A stretch of 64,000 bases of DNA from Prosthecobacter sp. (GCA_021733925.1 JAIPJY010000004.1:62001-126000); one strand, 5' to 3'. Positions 16,966 to 26,059 are shown, numbered from the stretch's first letter. Made by a program: numbers and translations. Notes: a model not told the origin generated them from the sequence alone.

Positions 16966-18429
16966 ATGAATTCCCAGCCTCTCCCCTCCTCTCCAGCGCC
17001 GCTGTCCCGTTTCATGGACCGCCGCGGCTTCCTCCGCACCAGTGCTCTGACGAGCAGCGGAATCTACCTCGCCACCAGCAAGAACGCAGTCGCGCAGGCA
17101 ACTGAAAAAGGCCGCACGATCAAGTGCGCGCTCGTCGGCTGCGGTGCTCAGGGCAATGCCCTGCGCGTGGCCTCCAAAGACGTGCCCGGCATCCAGTGGG
17201 TGGCGATGTGCGACATCTGGAAATACTCCATCGCCAAGACCCGTGGCGGATTCCTGGGTGAAAACAAGTTTCAGGTCGAAGGCGACATCAAGATCTACGA
17301 AGACATCAACGAGATGCTCGACAAGGAGCCGTCGATTGAGGCGGTCTTCATCGCCACGCCTGACTTCATGCATGCGCCGTATTCGCGCCTCTGCCTGGAA
17401 AAGGGGAAGAACGTGTATTGCGAAAAGATGATGAGCAACACGATCGAGGGAGCACGCGACATGGTGCGCGCCGGCAAGGCGAACCCTGGGATCTTCCAGA
17501 TCGGGCATCAGCGCCATTCGAACCCGCGCTATCTCAACCTGCGCGACAACGTGATCAAGCCCGGCAAGATGCTGGGCCGCATCACCCACGCCTACGCGCA
17601 GTGGAATCGTGGTGTGTCCGGCAGCGCCCCACAGGGAGCGGTGAAGGGCTATGAGATTTCTCAGGAAGTGCTGACGAAGAACGGGTACGGCAACCTTGAG
17701 GAGTTCCGCAACTGGCGCTTCTTCGCGAAGTATGGCGGCGGCCCGCTCTCCGATCTCGGGGCGCATCAGATCGACATGTTCAACTGGATGTATGAGTCCA
17801 CGCCGGTCTCGGTGATCGCCTCCGGCGGAGTGGACTACTTCGACGGCTCCGCGCCAGACCGGCCGAAGTTCGAACTGCCGGACAACATGATGTGCATTTA
17901 TGAGTTCAACACGGCTGCTGGAGCCCTGCGGGCCTACTATCAGGTGCTGACCACGACAGGCTCCCAAGGAGCATATGAAAAGCACATGGGCATTGGCGGC
18001 ACAGCGATCATCTCCGAACTCGACACGAATGGCAACCAGCTCTACGCCGAACCCGGTCAGGACTGGGAAGCTTTTGCGCGGGGGGAGAATCCTCCGATCA
18101 TGAAGGCGGCGGACAAGGCCAAGACCAAGTTCTGGGAGCATCCGCGCGACTGGGAAAAGCCGAAGCCGCCGTCCTACGGGGCAGTCAGCGTGGCAGACGT
18201 GCGCGAGAGCAAGGCGCTTTCCCAATGGGAACTGGCCAGAAAACTCAAGGTCAAACCGCATACGCCGCATATCGCGAACTTCATCGAAGCGGTGCAGACG
18301 AAGAATCCTGCGCACCTTACCTGCAATGTCGAAGCCGCATTCAGATCCTGCGTGACTGTGCTCAAGGCTTATGAGGCCAAGGCGGCAGGTGGCAAATACA
18401 TCTTCAAGCCCGAAGACTTCCAGGCCTGA
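16966..18429 (+). CDS. Gfo/Idh/MocA-family oxidoreductase with Tat signal
   Basis: NAD(P)-dependent sugar or polyol dehydrogenase-like protein of 487 residues. A twin-arginine signal is near the start (MDRRGFLRTSALTSSG), so it is exported folded. The Rossmann motif is ALVGCGAQGNALRVA. The substrate-site segment of the family, EKMMSNTIEGARDMVRAGKA, has the Glu-Lys pair (CEKMM). The C-terminal half matches GFO_IDH_MocA_C (GGGPLSDLGAHQIDMFNWM). Many paralogues of this secreted type occur in Planctomycetes and Verrucomicrobia; substrates are mostly unknown. It lies in line with the discoidin-type lipoprotein 47 bases downstream, which suggests a joint role in carbohydrate handling at the cell surface. 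Confidence 0.92.
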   Translation: MNSQPLPSSPAPLSRFMDRRGFLRTSALTSSGIYLATSKNAVAQATEKGRTIKCALVGCGAQGNALRVASKDVPGIQWVAMCDIWKYSIAKTRGGFLGENKFQVEGDIKIYEDINEMLDKEPSIEAVFIATPDFMHAPYSRLCLEKGKNVYCEKMMSNTIEGARDMVRAGKANPGIFQIGHQRHSNPRYLNLRDNVIKPGKMLGRITHAYAQWNRGVSGSAPQGAVKGYEISQEVLTKNGYGNLEEFRNWRFFAKYGGGPLSDLGAHQIDMFNWMYESTPVSVIASGGVDYFDGSAPDRPKFELPDNMMCIYEFNTAAGALRAYYQVLTTTGSQGAYEKHMGIGGTAIISELDTNGNQLYAEPGQDWEAFARGENPPIMKAADKAKTKFWEHPRDWEKPKPPSYGAVSVADVRESKALSQWELARKLKVKPHTPHIANFIEAVQTKNPAHLTCNVEAAFRSCVTVLKAYEAKAAGGKYIFKPEDFQA

Positions 18430-18476
18430 TCTGCCGAGGAAACAGAACACTCACATAACATCCAGCCAAATTCCCC

Positions 18477-19199
18477 ATGAAAAACACCCTCCACATCCTC
18501 ACGGGCCTTGCGCTCGTCCTCACGCTTGCCTCCTGCGGCAAGAAAGAAGAAACGAAAGCCGGCGCGGCAGCAGACGCCGCCCCCGCAGTGCCTGCTGGTG
18601 ACCTTGTCGAGATCGCACTCGAGTTCCCGAAGCCCATGTTCATCGGTACGCCGGTGCCTGCTGAGCTGCCGAACCTTGAGAAGGCCGACCCTAGCAAGGT
18701 GATCAAGTCCATCATGGTCCCGAAAGGCACCACCAACCTTGCCAAAGGCAAGACGGTCACCAGTTCTGACACTGCGCCGATCATTGGTGAACTCAGCCTG
18801 GTGACCGACGGCGACGCCGATGGTGCTGACGGCTCTTTTGTCGAGCTCATGCCCGGCAAGCAGTGGGTGCAGATCGACCTCGGTGCCGAGGCGAACGTGT
18901 ACAAGATCGCCATGTGGCACTACCACAAGCAGGCGCAGGCCTACATCGACGTGGAAGTGCAGGTTTCCAACGATCCTGAGTTCAAGAAAGATGTCACCAC
19001 CCTGTTCAACTCCGACCACGACGACTCCTCCGAGATGGGCAAGGGCGGCGATCCAGCCTACGTGGAAACCAACCATGGCCGCGTCATTGACGCCAAGGGC
19101 ATCAAGGCCCGCTATGTGCGCCTGTGGAGCAATGGCAACACCAGCAACGACATGAACCACTACTGTGAAGTTCAGGTCTATGGCACGCCTGCCAAGTAA
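18477..19199 (+). CDS. Lipoprotein with discoidin-like (F5/8 type C) carbohydrate-binding domain
   Basis: Exported lipoprotein of 240 residues. The signal peptide ends in a lipobox (LTLASC, Cys about residue 20). After an Ala/Lys-rich linker the domain from about residue 75 has the discoidin pattern: NLAKGKTVTSSDTAP, the stretch LMPGKQWVQIDLGAEANVYK, and ARYVRLWSNGNTSNDMNHYCEVQVYG. Such domains bind sugars on exported proteins. It follows the Tat oxidoreductase and is closed by a strong terminator. Confidence 0.85.
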   Translation: MKNTLHILTGLALVLTLASCGKKEETKAGAAADAAPAVPAGDLVEIALEFPKPMFIGTPVPAELPNLEKADPSKVIKSIMVPKGTTNLAKGKTVTSSDTAPIIGELSLVTDGDADGADGSFVELMPGKQWVQIDLGAEANVYKIAMWHYHKQAQAYIDVEVQVSNDPEFKKDVTTLFNSDHDDSSEMGKGGDPAYVETNHGRVIDAKGIKARYVRLWSNGNTSNDMNHYCEVQVYGTPAK

Positions 19200-19226
19200 G
19201 GACTGAGAGAGTTGATTGAATTAGAA

Positions 19227-19259
19227 CCGCCGTGCAGGACTCCTGCACGGCGGTTTTTT
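19227..19259 (+). terminator. Rho-independent terminator after the discoidin lipoprotein gene
   Basis: A 13-bp perfect inverted repeat, ccgccgtgcagga/tcctgcacggcgg, around a one-base centre, followed by six T. It lies 27 bases after the stop at 19199. The complement has no T-run of the same quality, so it mainly serves the plus strand. Confidence 0.93.
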
Positions 19260-19301
19260 GTATTCGCGGGGCTGGCTGGAGGTGCGGAGCTTATTCCAGA
19301 A

Positions 19302-19321
19302 CCGGCTAAAGCCGGGACTAC
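19302..19321. repeat. CTAC-footed palindrome (REP-like)
   Basis: CCGGCTaaAGCCGG followed by gaCTAC. It is almost identical, flanks included, to 6827-6846. It sits between the terminator and the 3' end of the DUF1232 gene. Confidence 0.65.
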
Positions 19322-19338
19322 AATACGGACGCTGGGTA

Positions 19339-19710
19339 TCAGACGTCCACGACCTTGCCGGCCTTGGCCTGGGCGGCCTGCCACTCCTTGTAACGCTCCA
19401 GTTCGCGTTCCACGAGCTTCAAACAGAAGGCGACTATGGTGGCATCGTCGAGGAAGCCGACGCCGACGATGACGTCGGGGATGACATCTGCGGGGTTGAG
19501 GACGTAGAGCAGAGCCAGTGACACTGCACTGATGGCCCAATAGGGGATTTCGCGGTAGCTTCCCTTCCAGTAGTCCTTCACCATGCTGAGCATGATTTTC
19601 GCCTGCTCGAATACCTTCTTCAGCTTGGGAAGCTTGTTCTCAATCTCCTGGGCGCGCTGGTTGACCTTGGCTATGTCCAGATCGTGGTCGCCATTCGGAG
19701 GAGTGCTCAT
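19339..19710 (-). CDS. DUF1232 (YkvA-type) membrane protein
   Basis: Small protein of 123 residues with an N-terminal charged helical part (QRAQEIENKLPKLKKVFEQA) and the DUF1232 block: REIPYWAISAVSLALLYVLN, then PADVIPDVIVGVGFLDDATI. The NPxDxIPD motif is diagnostic. The family's function is unknown; some members affect membrane or envelope traits. It faces mtnB divergently. Confidence 0.9.
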   Translation of the reverse strand: MSTPPNGDHDLDIAKVNQRAQEIENKLPKLKKVFEQAKIMLSMVKDYWKGSYREIPYWAISAVSLALLYVLNPADVIPDVIVGVGFLDDATIVAFCLKLVERELERYKEWQAAQAKAGKVVDV

Positions 19711-19830
19711 GGGGAAAAGTAAGCAACGGCATTTGTGAAGTCCAGCATGGAGTCAATACGGGCCTGATGTGGAGATTCTGCCACATCGCCACGATTGACT
19801 TCCCTGGCATGGGCCGAATCATCCCGAGCC

Positions 19831-20493
19831 ATGCCTCTTGAAGACGCCCCACCGCCAGCCACCGGCCAGATCGATTTTTTGATCCGTGAACTCATCGAGT
19901 GCGGGCGGGATTTTCACCATCGCGGCTGGTCGCTGGGAACGAGCAGCAATTACAGCGTGGTGATTGAGCGCGAGCCGCTGACGCTGCTGATGACTGGGAG
20001 TGGTTTCGACAAAGGGAGGCTGCAGCCGGACCAGTTTGTCATGGTGGATGAATACGCGCAGTCGTTGGACGAGGCTTTTCCCAAGCCGTCCGCCGAGGCG
20101 CTGCTGCATACGGTGCTGGCAAAACATGGGGCGGGTGCGGTGCTGCACACCCATTCGGTGGCGGCCACGGTCTTGAGCGAACACTTCTTGAAGGACGGGG
20201 GGCTGCGGATTGCCGGATATGAAATGCTGAAAGGGCTTGCTGGAATTACGACGCACGAGTCTGAAGCCTGGATCGAGATTTACCCCAACACGCAGGACAT
20301 TGCATCGCTGGCAACGGTGATCGATGCACGGCTGAAGGCCCCTGTGAGTCCGCTGCAGCATGGTTTCCTGATGGCGGGCCACGGTCTTTACACCTGGGGG
20401 GAGAGCATTGCCGCTGCATGTCGGCAGGTCGAAGTGCTGGAGTTTCTTTTCGAAGTCGTCACGCAGAAGCGTTTGCTCTTTGGTTCGTTTTGA
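19831..20493 (+). CDS. mtnB: Methylthioribulose-1-phosphate dehydratase
   Basis: Class II aldolase-like zinc enzyme of methionine salvage, 220 residues from the chosen ATG. It dehydrates 5-methylthioribulose-1-phosphate to 2,3-diketo-5-methylthiopentyl-1-phosphate. Key segments are FHHRGWSLGTSSNYSVV, LMTGSGFDKGRL, PSAEALLHTVLA, VLHTHSVAATVLS (zinc-binding His-x-His) and GHGLYTWGESIAAACRQVEV. An upstream TTG (19795) would add 12 residues without support. It is the first gene of the mtnB-D-C-A operon; the stop abuts the mtnD ribosome-binding site. Confidence 0.95.
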   Translation: MPLEDAPPPATGQIDFLIRELIECGRDFHHRGWSLGTSSNYSVVIEREPLTLLMTGSGFDKGRLQPDQFVMVDEYAQSLDEAFPKPSAEALLHTVLAKHGAGAVLHTHSVAATVLSEHFLKDGGLRIAGYEMLKGLAGITTHESEAWIEIYPNTQDIASLATVIDARLKAPVSPLQHGFLMAGHGLYTWGESIAAACRQVEVLEFLFEVVTQKRLLFGSF

Positions 20494-20507
20494 GGAGCAC
20501 TCCTCTT

Positions 20508-21101
20508 ATGGCCTACCTACGCATTCCAGCCGCAGACCGCGTCATCGACGATGCGGACAGCATCCGCAGCTTTCTCCTGCCGCACGGCATTCATTACGAC
20601 CGCTGGCAGGTGGCGGGGAGAATCGACCGCGATGCCTCGCAGGAGGAGATCCTGGCAGCGTATGCCCCTGAAGTTGAGGAGCTGATGCAAAGCGGCGGCT
20701 ACATCACTGCGGATGTGGTGAATGTGACACCCACAGCGCCCAACCTGCAGGAGATGCTGAACAAGTTCAATCAGGAGCACCGCCATGCGGAGGATGAGGT
20801 GCGCTTCATCGTCAAAGGGCATGGCATCTTTTTCATCCACCCGGAAAACGGGGATCCGGTGTTTTCCATTGAGCTTGAGGAGGGCGACTTCATCAATGTG
20901 CCAGCGGGGACGAAGCACTGGTTCGACTTGTGTGCTGACCGCACCATTCGTGCGATCCGCCTTTTCCGCGAAAAGGCCGGCTGGACGCCGCTCTACACTG
21001 GAGATGCGATTGCCAGCGGGTATCAGCCGCTGTGCTTTGGGCCGAATCCCATGGCCGCGAAAGGCATCAAGATCGAGCAGGCTGTTTCCATCGCCGCATG
21101 A
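20508..21101 (+). CDS. mtnD: Acireductone dioxygenase
   Basis: Cupin dioxygenase (197 residues) that converts acireductone to the 2-keto precursor of methionine and formate with Fe, or to other products with Ni. The metal site is in FNQEHRHAEDEVRFIVKG, where the two His and the Glu are ligands, and the fourth His in VPAGTKHWFDL. The N-terminal MAYLRIPAADRVIDDADSIR is typical of bacterial ARD. GAGGAG lies 11 bases upstream of the ATG and overlaps the mtnB stop, a good Shine-Dalgarno site. It overlaps mtnC by four bases. Confidence 0.96.
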   Translation: MAYLRIPAADRVIDDADSIRSFLLPHGIHYDRWQVAGRIDRDASQEEILAAYAPEVEELMQSGGYITADVVNVTPTAPNLQEMLNKFNQEHRHAEDEVRFIVKGHGIFFIHPENGDPVFSIELEEGDFINVPAGTKHWFDLCADRTIRAIRLFREKAGWTPLYTGDAIASGYQPLCFGPNPMAAKGIKIEQAVSIAA

Positions 21102-21784
21102 TCACGTTTGGAGGCAAAGTGATCCTGCTGGACATCGAGGGCACCGTCTCGCCACTGGCGTTTGTGCATGACGTGATGTTTCCGTATGCGCGACAGCATG
21201 CGGGTGTACACCTTGCCAAGCATTGGGGGACGGCGGTGATAGCCCAACTCGCCCGCGATGCAGGTGTGCCATCGTTTGCCTCTCCGGCGGAAGCCGAGGC
21301 TGTGGTGCATCGGCTGATGGACGAAGACGCCAAAGTGACTGGATTGAAGCAGCTTCAGGGCATGATCTGGGAAGAGGGATTTCGGAATGGTGAGCTGCGC
21401 AGCCGAATCTTTGATGATGTGCCGATTGCGCTGGCGAGCTGGTGCCGCCAGGGGATCGAAATTCGAATTTATTCCTCCGGCAGCGTACACGCACAGAAGC
21501 TGTTCTTTGCGCACACGAAGCGAGGTGATCTCACTCCGCACTTCTCGGGCTACTACGACACCACGACCGGTTCCAAACGCGAAAGCGCCAGCTACACGGC
21601 CATCGCGGCGGATTGCGGCCTGCCAGCAGATCAGATTCTCTTTGTGAGTGATCTCGTGGAGGAATTGAATGCGGCGCGAAATGCAGGCATGTTCACGGCA
21701 CTGGCGGTCCGGCCTGGAAACAAACCGGCCCCGCCACACGATCATCCTGCCATCACCTCTTTCTCCGAAATTGCCCTCCTATGA
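21098..21784 (+). CDS. mtnC: Enolase-phosphatase E1 (2,3-diketo-5-methylthiopentyl-1-phosphate enolase/phosphatase)
   Basis: HAD-superfamily bifunctional enzyme of 228 residues that enolises and dephosphorylates the MtnB product to acireductone. HAD motif I is LLDIEGTVSPLAFVHDVMFP, in which DIEGT is the diagnostic MtnC form; motif II is IYSSGSVHAQKLFF; the final motif is LFVSDLVEELNAARNAGM. The start at 21098 overlaps the mtnD stop (ATGA), and the stop overlaps the mtnA start (ATGA). The chain matches the usual length. The order mtnD-mtnC fits its role between MtnB and MtnD. Confidence 0.96.
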   Translation: MITFGGKVILLDIEGTVSPLAFVHDVMFPYARQHAGVHLAKHWGTAVIAQLARDAGVPSFASPAEAEAVVHRLMDEDAKVTGLKQLQGMIWEEGFRNGELRSRIFDDVPIALASWCRQGIEIRIYSSGSVHAQKLFFAHTKRGDLTPHFSGYYDTTTGSKRESASYTAIAADCGLPADQILFVSDLVEELNAARNAGMFTALAVRPGNKPAPPHDHPAITSFSEIALL

Positions 21785-22875
21785 ACATTCACGGACAGCC
21801 GCACCGCTCCATTGAAGCTGATCACAGCAGGCAAAGTGCCCGCATCATTGATCAAACTTTTTTGCCGCATCATGTGGAGTGGCGTGAGCTACGGACGATG
21901 GAAGATGCGGCTGAGGCCATCCAAGTCATGCGTGTGCGTGGTGCGCCGCTGATTGGTGCGACGGCTGCGTTTGGCTTGTTCTTTGCGCTGCGGGAGGATG
22001 CCTCTGATGCAGCGCTGCAGCGGGCCTATGAAGTTCTGCATGCGACGCGCCCCACGGCGATCAATCTGCGCTGGGCGCTGGACCGGGTGAGGCGTGTGGT
22101 GGCGCCGCTTGAGGTGGAACAGCGTGCTGCCGCCGCGTGGGAAGAAGCACTGGCGATTTGCGAGCAGGATGTGGAGACGAATCATGCCATTGGGCGGCAT
22201 GGGCTGGAATTGTTCAGGGCCATTCAGGCGAAGAAGGCAGATCCTGCAGCGACGCTGAATGTGATGACGCACTGCAATGCGGGCTGGCTGGCGACGGTGG
22301 ACTGGGGCACGGCCATCTCGCCGATCTATCAGGCGCATGATGCAGGCATGAAGGTGCATGTGTGGGTGAGTGAGACGCGGCCGCGCGGCCAGGGGGCATC
22401 GCTGACGGCTTTTGAACTCAAGGAGCATGGCGTGCCGTACACTTTGATTGTCGATAACAATGCCGGGCATCTGCTGCAGCGCGGGATGGTGGATGTGGTG
22501 ATCGTGGGCACGGACCGCGTCACAGCGCATGGCGATGTGGCGAACAAGATCGGCACGTATCTCAAGGCGCTGGCGGCCAAGGCGCATGACGTGCCCTTTT
22601 ACGTGGCCACGCCGGTGAGCACCATCGACTGGACGATTGCGGACGGCATTCGAGACATCCCCATCGAGCAGCGCAGTGCGCGCGAGGTGACGCACATGCC
22701 TGGCTTGAATGAAGCGGGGGTGCGTGAAGAAGTGCTGATCACCCCGGAGGGAACTCAGGCACGAAACGATGGATTTGATGTGACGCCTGGAGGCCTTGTC
22801 ACAGCGCTGGTGACGGAGCATGGGGCAGTCGCGGCGACAGCGGAAGCGCTGGAGCGGCTGCGGGTTTTGATTTGA
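21781..22875 (+). CDS. mtnA: Methylthioribose-1-phosphate isomerase
   Basis: Isomerase of 364 residues that converts methylthioribose-1-phosphate to methylthioribulose-1-phosphate. The eIF2B-alpha-like fold is recognised by VRGAPLIGATAAFGL, MTHCNAGWLATVDWGTAISP (catalytic Cys), SETRPRGQGASLTAFEL, and DNNAGHLLQRGMVDVVIVGTDRV (catalytic Asp). It has the standard length and overlaps mtnC by four bases. The pathway gene set here begins at methylthioribose-1-phosphate; neither MtnP nor MtnN/MtnK is encoded in the window. Confidence 0.96.
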   Translation: MNIHGQPHRSIEADHSRQSARIIDQTFLPHHVEWRELRTMEDAAEAIQVMRVRGAPLIGATAAFGLFFALREDASDAALQRAYEVLHATRPTAINLRWALDRVRRVVAPLEVEQRAAAAWEEALAICEQDVETNHAIGRHGLELFRAIQAKKADPAATLNVMTHCNAGWLATVDWGTAISPIYQAHDAGMKVHVWVSETRPRGQGASLTAFELKEHGVPYTLIVDNNAGHLLQRGMVDVVIVGTDRVTAHGDVANKIGTYLKALAAKAHDVPFYVATPVSTIDWTIADGIRDIPIEQRSAREVTHMPGLNEAGVREEVLITPEGTQARNDGFDVTPGGLVTALVTEHGAVAATAEALERLRVLI

Positions 22876-22979
22876 GGATGGCAGAGCTCAGGAGGTGAGA
22901 CAGCAGCACCGGGCAGGATGCCCCCTCTCACGTGGGGGGGGGATTTGTGAGCTTTGTGCGAGGGTGGTTGCGCTGGGCT

Positions 22980-23004
22980 CATCTCGGCGGAGCGAGATGG
23001 CTAC
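22980..23004. repeat. CTAC-footed hairpin (REP-like)
   Basis: Stem CATCTCG/CGAGATG with a 6-base loop, followed by gCTAC. It lies in the 221-base spacer between mtnA and the VWA gene and could also act in termination, though no T-run follows. Confidence 0.55.
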
Positions 23005-23096
23005 TGTACTGCACTTTTTTTGGCGTTTTAGACGGCAATCGGTGTCGGAGTTGCGAATACTTTCAGTTACTCACATCAAATTTAGCAGAACACTTT

Positions 23097-25499
23097 ATGA
23101 ATCGTTGCCTTGCAAGTGTGTTGACGGGATGGGCATTGCTCATCGGATCCTCGGAAGTGCTGGCACAAAAACCTGCTGCTGCGGGCTCGCGCGCGATCAT
23201 CGTCTTTGATGCCTCTGGCAGCATGTACGGCGAGGTGCCGGGCGGGGTGAAGATCGACATCGCGAAGAAGGTGGTGAGTGACATTGTCGGCTCGATTGAT
23301 CCGGCGATGGAGCTGGGCCTGATGGCCTATGGGCACCGGAAGAAAGGTGACTGAGAGGACATCGAACTGCTGGTGCCGCCGCAGCCGGGCAGTTCGGCAG
23401 CCATCTTGAAAGCGGTGTCTGCTTTGGAACCGAAAGGCAAGACGCCGCTCACGGCGGCGGTGATTCAGGCGGCCAAGTATTTGAAATTTGAGGAGGCGAA
23501 GGTGTCCGTGATCCTGGTCAGCGATGGTGTGGAGACCTGTCACAATGATCCCTGCATGGCCGCAGAGGAACTGGAGAGGCTGGGCATTGATTTCACCTGC
23601 CATGTGATCGGTTTCGATCTCAAACCGGGCGAGTCTTCCGGTCTCGAGTGTCTGGCCAAAAAAACCGGGGGCATGTACCTCGCGGCCAAGGACGCCGCAT
23701 CGCTGAAGTCTTCGCTGGAAGCCGCCATGAAACAGGTGGCGAAGCCGGTGACTACGCTGGTCATCGAAGCCAAAAAATCTTCCGGTGGCGCTCTGATCGA
23801 AGGGGCTACGTTTCAGGTGTTTGCGGAAGGTGGCGGTGAAAACGCCATCGCGACGGGCAACGGCGGACGCTGGAGCACCGAGCTGCCCAAAGCGGGCAAA
23901 TTCACCATCAGCGCCAAGTTGAACGGCAAAGTCGTCGAAGTCGAAGCGACGGTGAAAGAAGGCGACACGGTGACGAAGGAAGTGGTGTTCGCAGAAACCG
24001 GCATCAAGGCCATCGCTTACGCCAAGGAAGGCGGCGAGGCGTTCGAAAGAAATGTGACGTGGGATCTTTTCGGCCCTGCGGATGCGGAAGGGCATCGCGA
24101 AACCATCGCCACCAGCTATGAGGCCCAACCTTTCCTCAAGGTGGCGGCTGGCAAGTACCTGCTGAAGGCCACACGCGGCGAAGCCAGCGCGAGCGTGGAA
24201 GTGACCGTGAAGGAAGGAGCACCGCTGGAAGTGAAGGTCGTCCTCGGCAGCGGCAACCTCAAACTCAGCGCCATCAGCGCGGAGGGACAGGCCGCCATCA
24301 CCAAAGACATCAGCTGGGACATTTTCTCCCCACCCGATGCCGAGGGACAGCGCAAGAAGCTGGGCTTCAGCTACGATGCCCAGCCCAAGCTGACCCTGCC
24401 CTCCGGCCCGTGTCTTGTGGTGGCCACTTACGGCAATGCCAAGGGACAAAAGGAAGTGGAGGTCAAAGCGGGTGAGACGCAGGATGTTGTTGTTCTGCTT
24501 GGCAGCGGCAAATTGAAGCTTTCTGTCATCATGGAAGAAGGTGGCAAACCGGTGGCGGATGGCGTGTCCTGGGATGTCTTTGGCGAAGCCGATGCGGAGG
24601 GGAACCGGCCGAAAGCCGCCTACAGCTACGATGCGCAGCCCACGCTGGCACTGCCGGCAGGCAAGTACGCGGTGGAAGTGGTGGTGGGCAATGCGAAGGG
24701 CAAGGTGATGGTGGAGATCAAGGCCGGAGCCACCCTGGAAAAGGTGGTGTCGCTTGGGGCCGGCAAGATCAAACTCTCTGCCCTCGCCACGGAAGGAGCG
24801 GAAGCGATTTCCAAAGATGTGACGTGGGAGGTTTTTGGTGCCGCCGATGCCGAAGGCAACCGGGAAAAGGCTGGTTACAGCTATGATGCCGTGCCCACAC
24901 TCAGCCTGCCTGCGGGGAAATACCTGGTGCAGCTCGAATGGGGCAGTGCCAAGGGGAAAAAGGAAATCGAAGTCACCGCTGGCAAGCTCACAGAAATCCC
25001 GATCATCATCAATGCTGGCTCACTGGCCCTAAGCGCCATCATGGCAGAAGGTGCCGACGCTGCGCCTGAAGGCCTCAATTGGGATGTGTTTGGCGAAGCC
25101 AATGCGGAAGGAGAACGCCCCAAGGCCAGCTACAGCTACGATGCGCAGCCAAAATTTCACCTTACCGCAGGCAAATACCTCATCGTGGCGACACGTGGTG
25201 CGGCTGCGGCTCAGATGGAAGTGGAAGTGCAGGCGGGCAAGATGGCCACCAAGGCTCTGACTTTGAATGCCGGAACCTTGAAAGTCAGTTCCAGCACGCC
25301 TGGCAGTTGGGAGATTTTTGGCCCGAAGGATGGCGAAGGGAATCGAAAAAAACTGACCTACTCGTATGATGCGGATTCCAAGTTCTTCATCCCTGCAGGC
25401 ACAGTGCTGGTGGTGCGCAGCGAGGGCGACAAAAAGGCCGAAAAGGAAGTTGAAATCAAAGCGAATGTCCTGAGTGAGCTTAATCTTGATGCTAAATAA
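23097..25499 (+). CDS. Secreted VWA-domain protein with six about 85-residue repeats, interrupted by an in-frame TGA
   Basis: One frame runs from the ATG at 23097 to the TAA at 25499, about 800 codons, broken only by TGA at 23352-23354 (codon 86). The signal peptide ends near EVLAQ. The VWA domain has the MIDAS motif DASGSM and later VSVILVSDGVETCHNDPC. The stop lies in LMAYGHRKKGD(TGA)EDIELL, where homologues known to me have Cys (GHR.KGDC.DIE). From about residue 310 six repeats carry the signature W-D/E-x-F-x3-D/N-x-EG followed by YSYDAQP and AGKYLV. A restart after the TGA would lack the signal and MIDAS. Nonsense mutation, base error or recoding as selenocysteine are all possible. Confidence 0.78.
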
Positions 25500-25572
25500 T
25501 AATCTTATTACCCTCTATTGCTTATTACGGCTTGTAAAAAGCTTCATAGCATAGACGCTTTAGTCCCAAACT

Positions 25573-25935
25573 ATGAAACTCACCCCACTTATTCTGATCG
25601 GGCTGCTTGCTGGCAGCATCACCTCCTGCGAGAAAACCCCGGAGAGCACCAAGGCCGCCGAGGACACGAAAAAGGCCACAGAAGCGGTCAAAGAAGCCAT
25701 CGATTCCAATGCCGACGCTGCCGCCAAGGCATTGGAAGCTGAAAAAGAGGCTGCTGCAAAGAAGGCAACTGAGATGAAGGAAGCTGCTGAGAAGAAAGCC
25801 GCTGAACTCAAGGAAGCTGCAGAAAAGAAAGCTGCTGAAGCGGCCAAGGCCATCGAAGAAGCTGCCGCAAAGGCGAAGGCAGCGCTGACTCCTGCTCCTG
25901 CAGCTCCGCCGGAAGCGCCTGCGGTGCCGAAATGA
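25573..25935 (+). CDS. Small Ala/Lys/Glu-rich lipoprotein with coiled coil
   Basis: Lipoprotein of 120 residues. The signal peptide MKLTPLILIGLLAGSITSC ends with Cys at about residue 19. The rest is a repetitive helix of the pattern KEAAEKKAAE with about 30% Ala, then a Pro/Ala-rich tail (APAAPPEAPAVPK). No enzyme domain is visible. It could be a surface spacer or a periplasmic rod, possibly linked to the VWA protein that precedes it. A strong terminator follows 35 bases after the stop. The repetitive composition makes homology unreliable. Confidence 0.8.
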   Translation: MKLTPLILIGLLAGSITSCEKTPESTKAAEDTKKATEAVKEAIDSNADAAAKALEAEKEAAAKKATEMKEAAEKKAAELKEAAEKKAAEAAKAIEEAAAKAKAALTPAPAAPPEAPAVPK

Positions 25936-25969
25936 TTAACTGATCTCACTTCATTGTGAATCACGCGAG

Positions 25970-26002
25970 AGCGTCAGGGGATTTCCCCTGACGCTCTTTT
26001 TT
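25970..26002 (+). terminator. Rho-independent terminator after the lipoprotein gene
   Basis: Inverted repeat agcgtcagggg/cccctgacgct (11 bp, loop attt) followed after one C by six T. It closes the lipoprotein transcript. Confidence 0.93.
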
Positions 26003-26013
26003 GTGTCGGGATT

Positions 26014-26033
26014 GGGGGGGGGGGGGGGGGGGG
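26014..26033 (+). repeat. Homopolymer of 20 G
   Basis: An uninterrupted run of 20 G just after the terminator. Its exact length in the genome is uncertain, because such runs are error-prone. No phase-variable gene reads through it. Confidence 0.85.
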
Positions 26034-26059
26034 AGTTCAGAGCCGTGATCGCGGCTTAG

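Noticed and set aside
16426-18450. 674-codon open frame on the minus strand
   Set aside because: It covers DoxX and the Tat oxidoreductase on the other strand; the plus-strand proteins have clear family motifs.
23355-23400. Convincing SECIS element after the in-frame TGA
   Set aside because: Only a short weak stem (ctgc/gcag) can be drawn; nothing like a stable loop with the expected bulge was seen, so selenocysteine is left as a possibility only.
23082-24449. 455-codon open frame on the minus strand opposite the VWA gene
   Set aside because: The repeats and VWA motifs are on the plus strand; the antisense frame is long only because of the GC-rich codon pattern.
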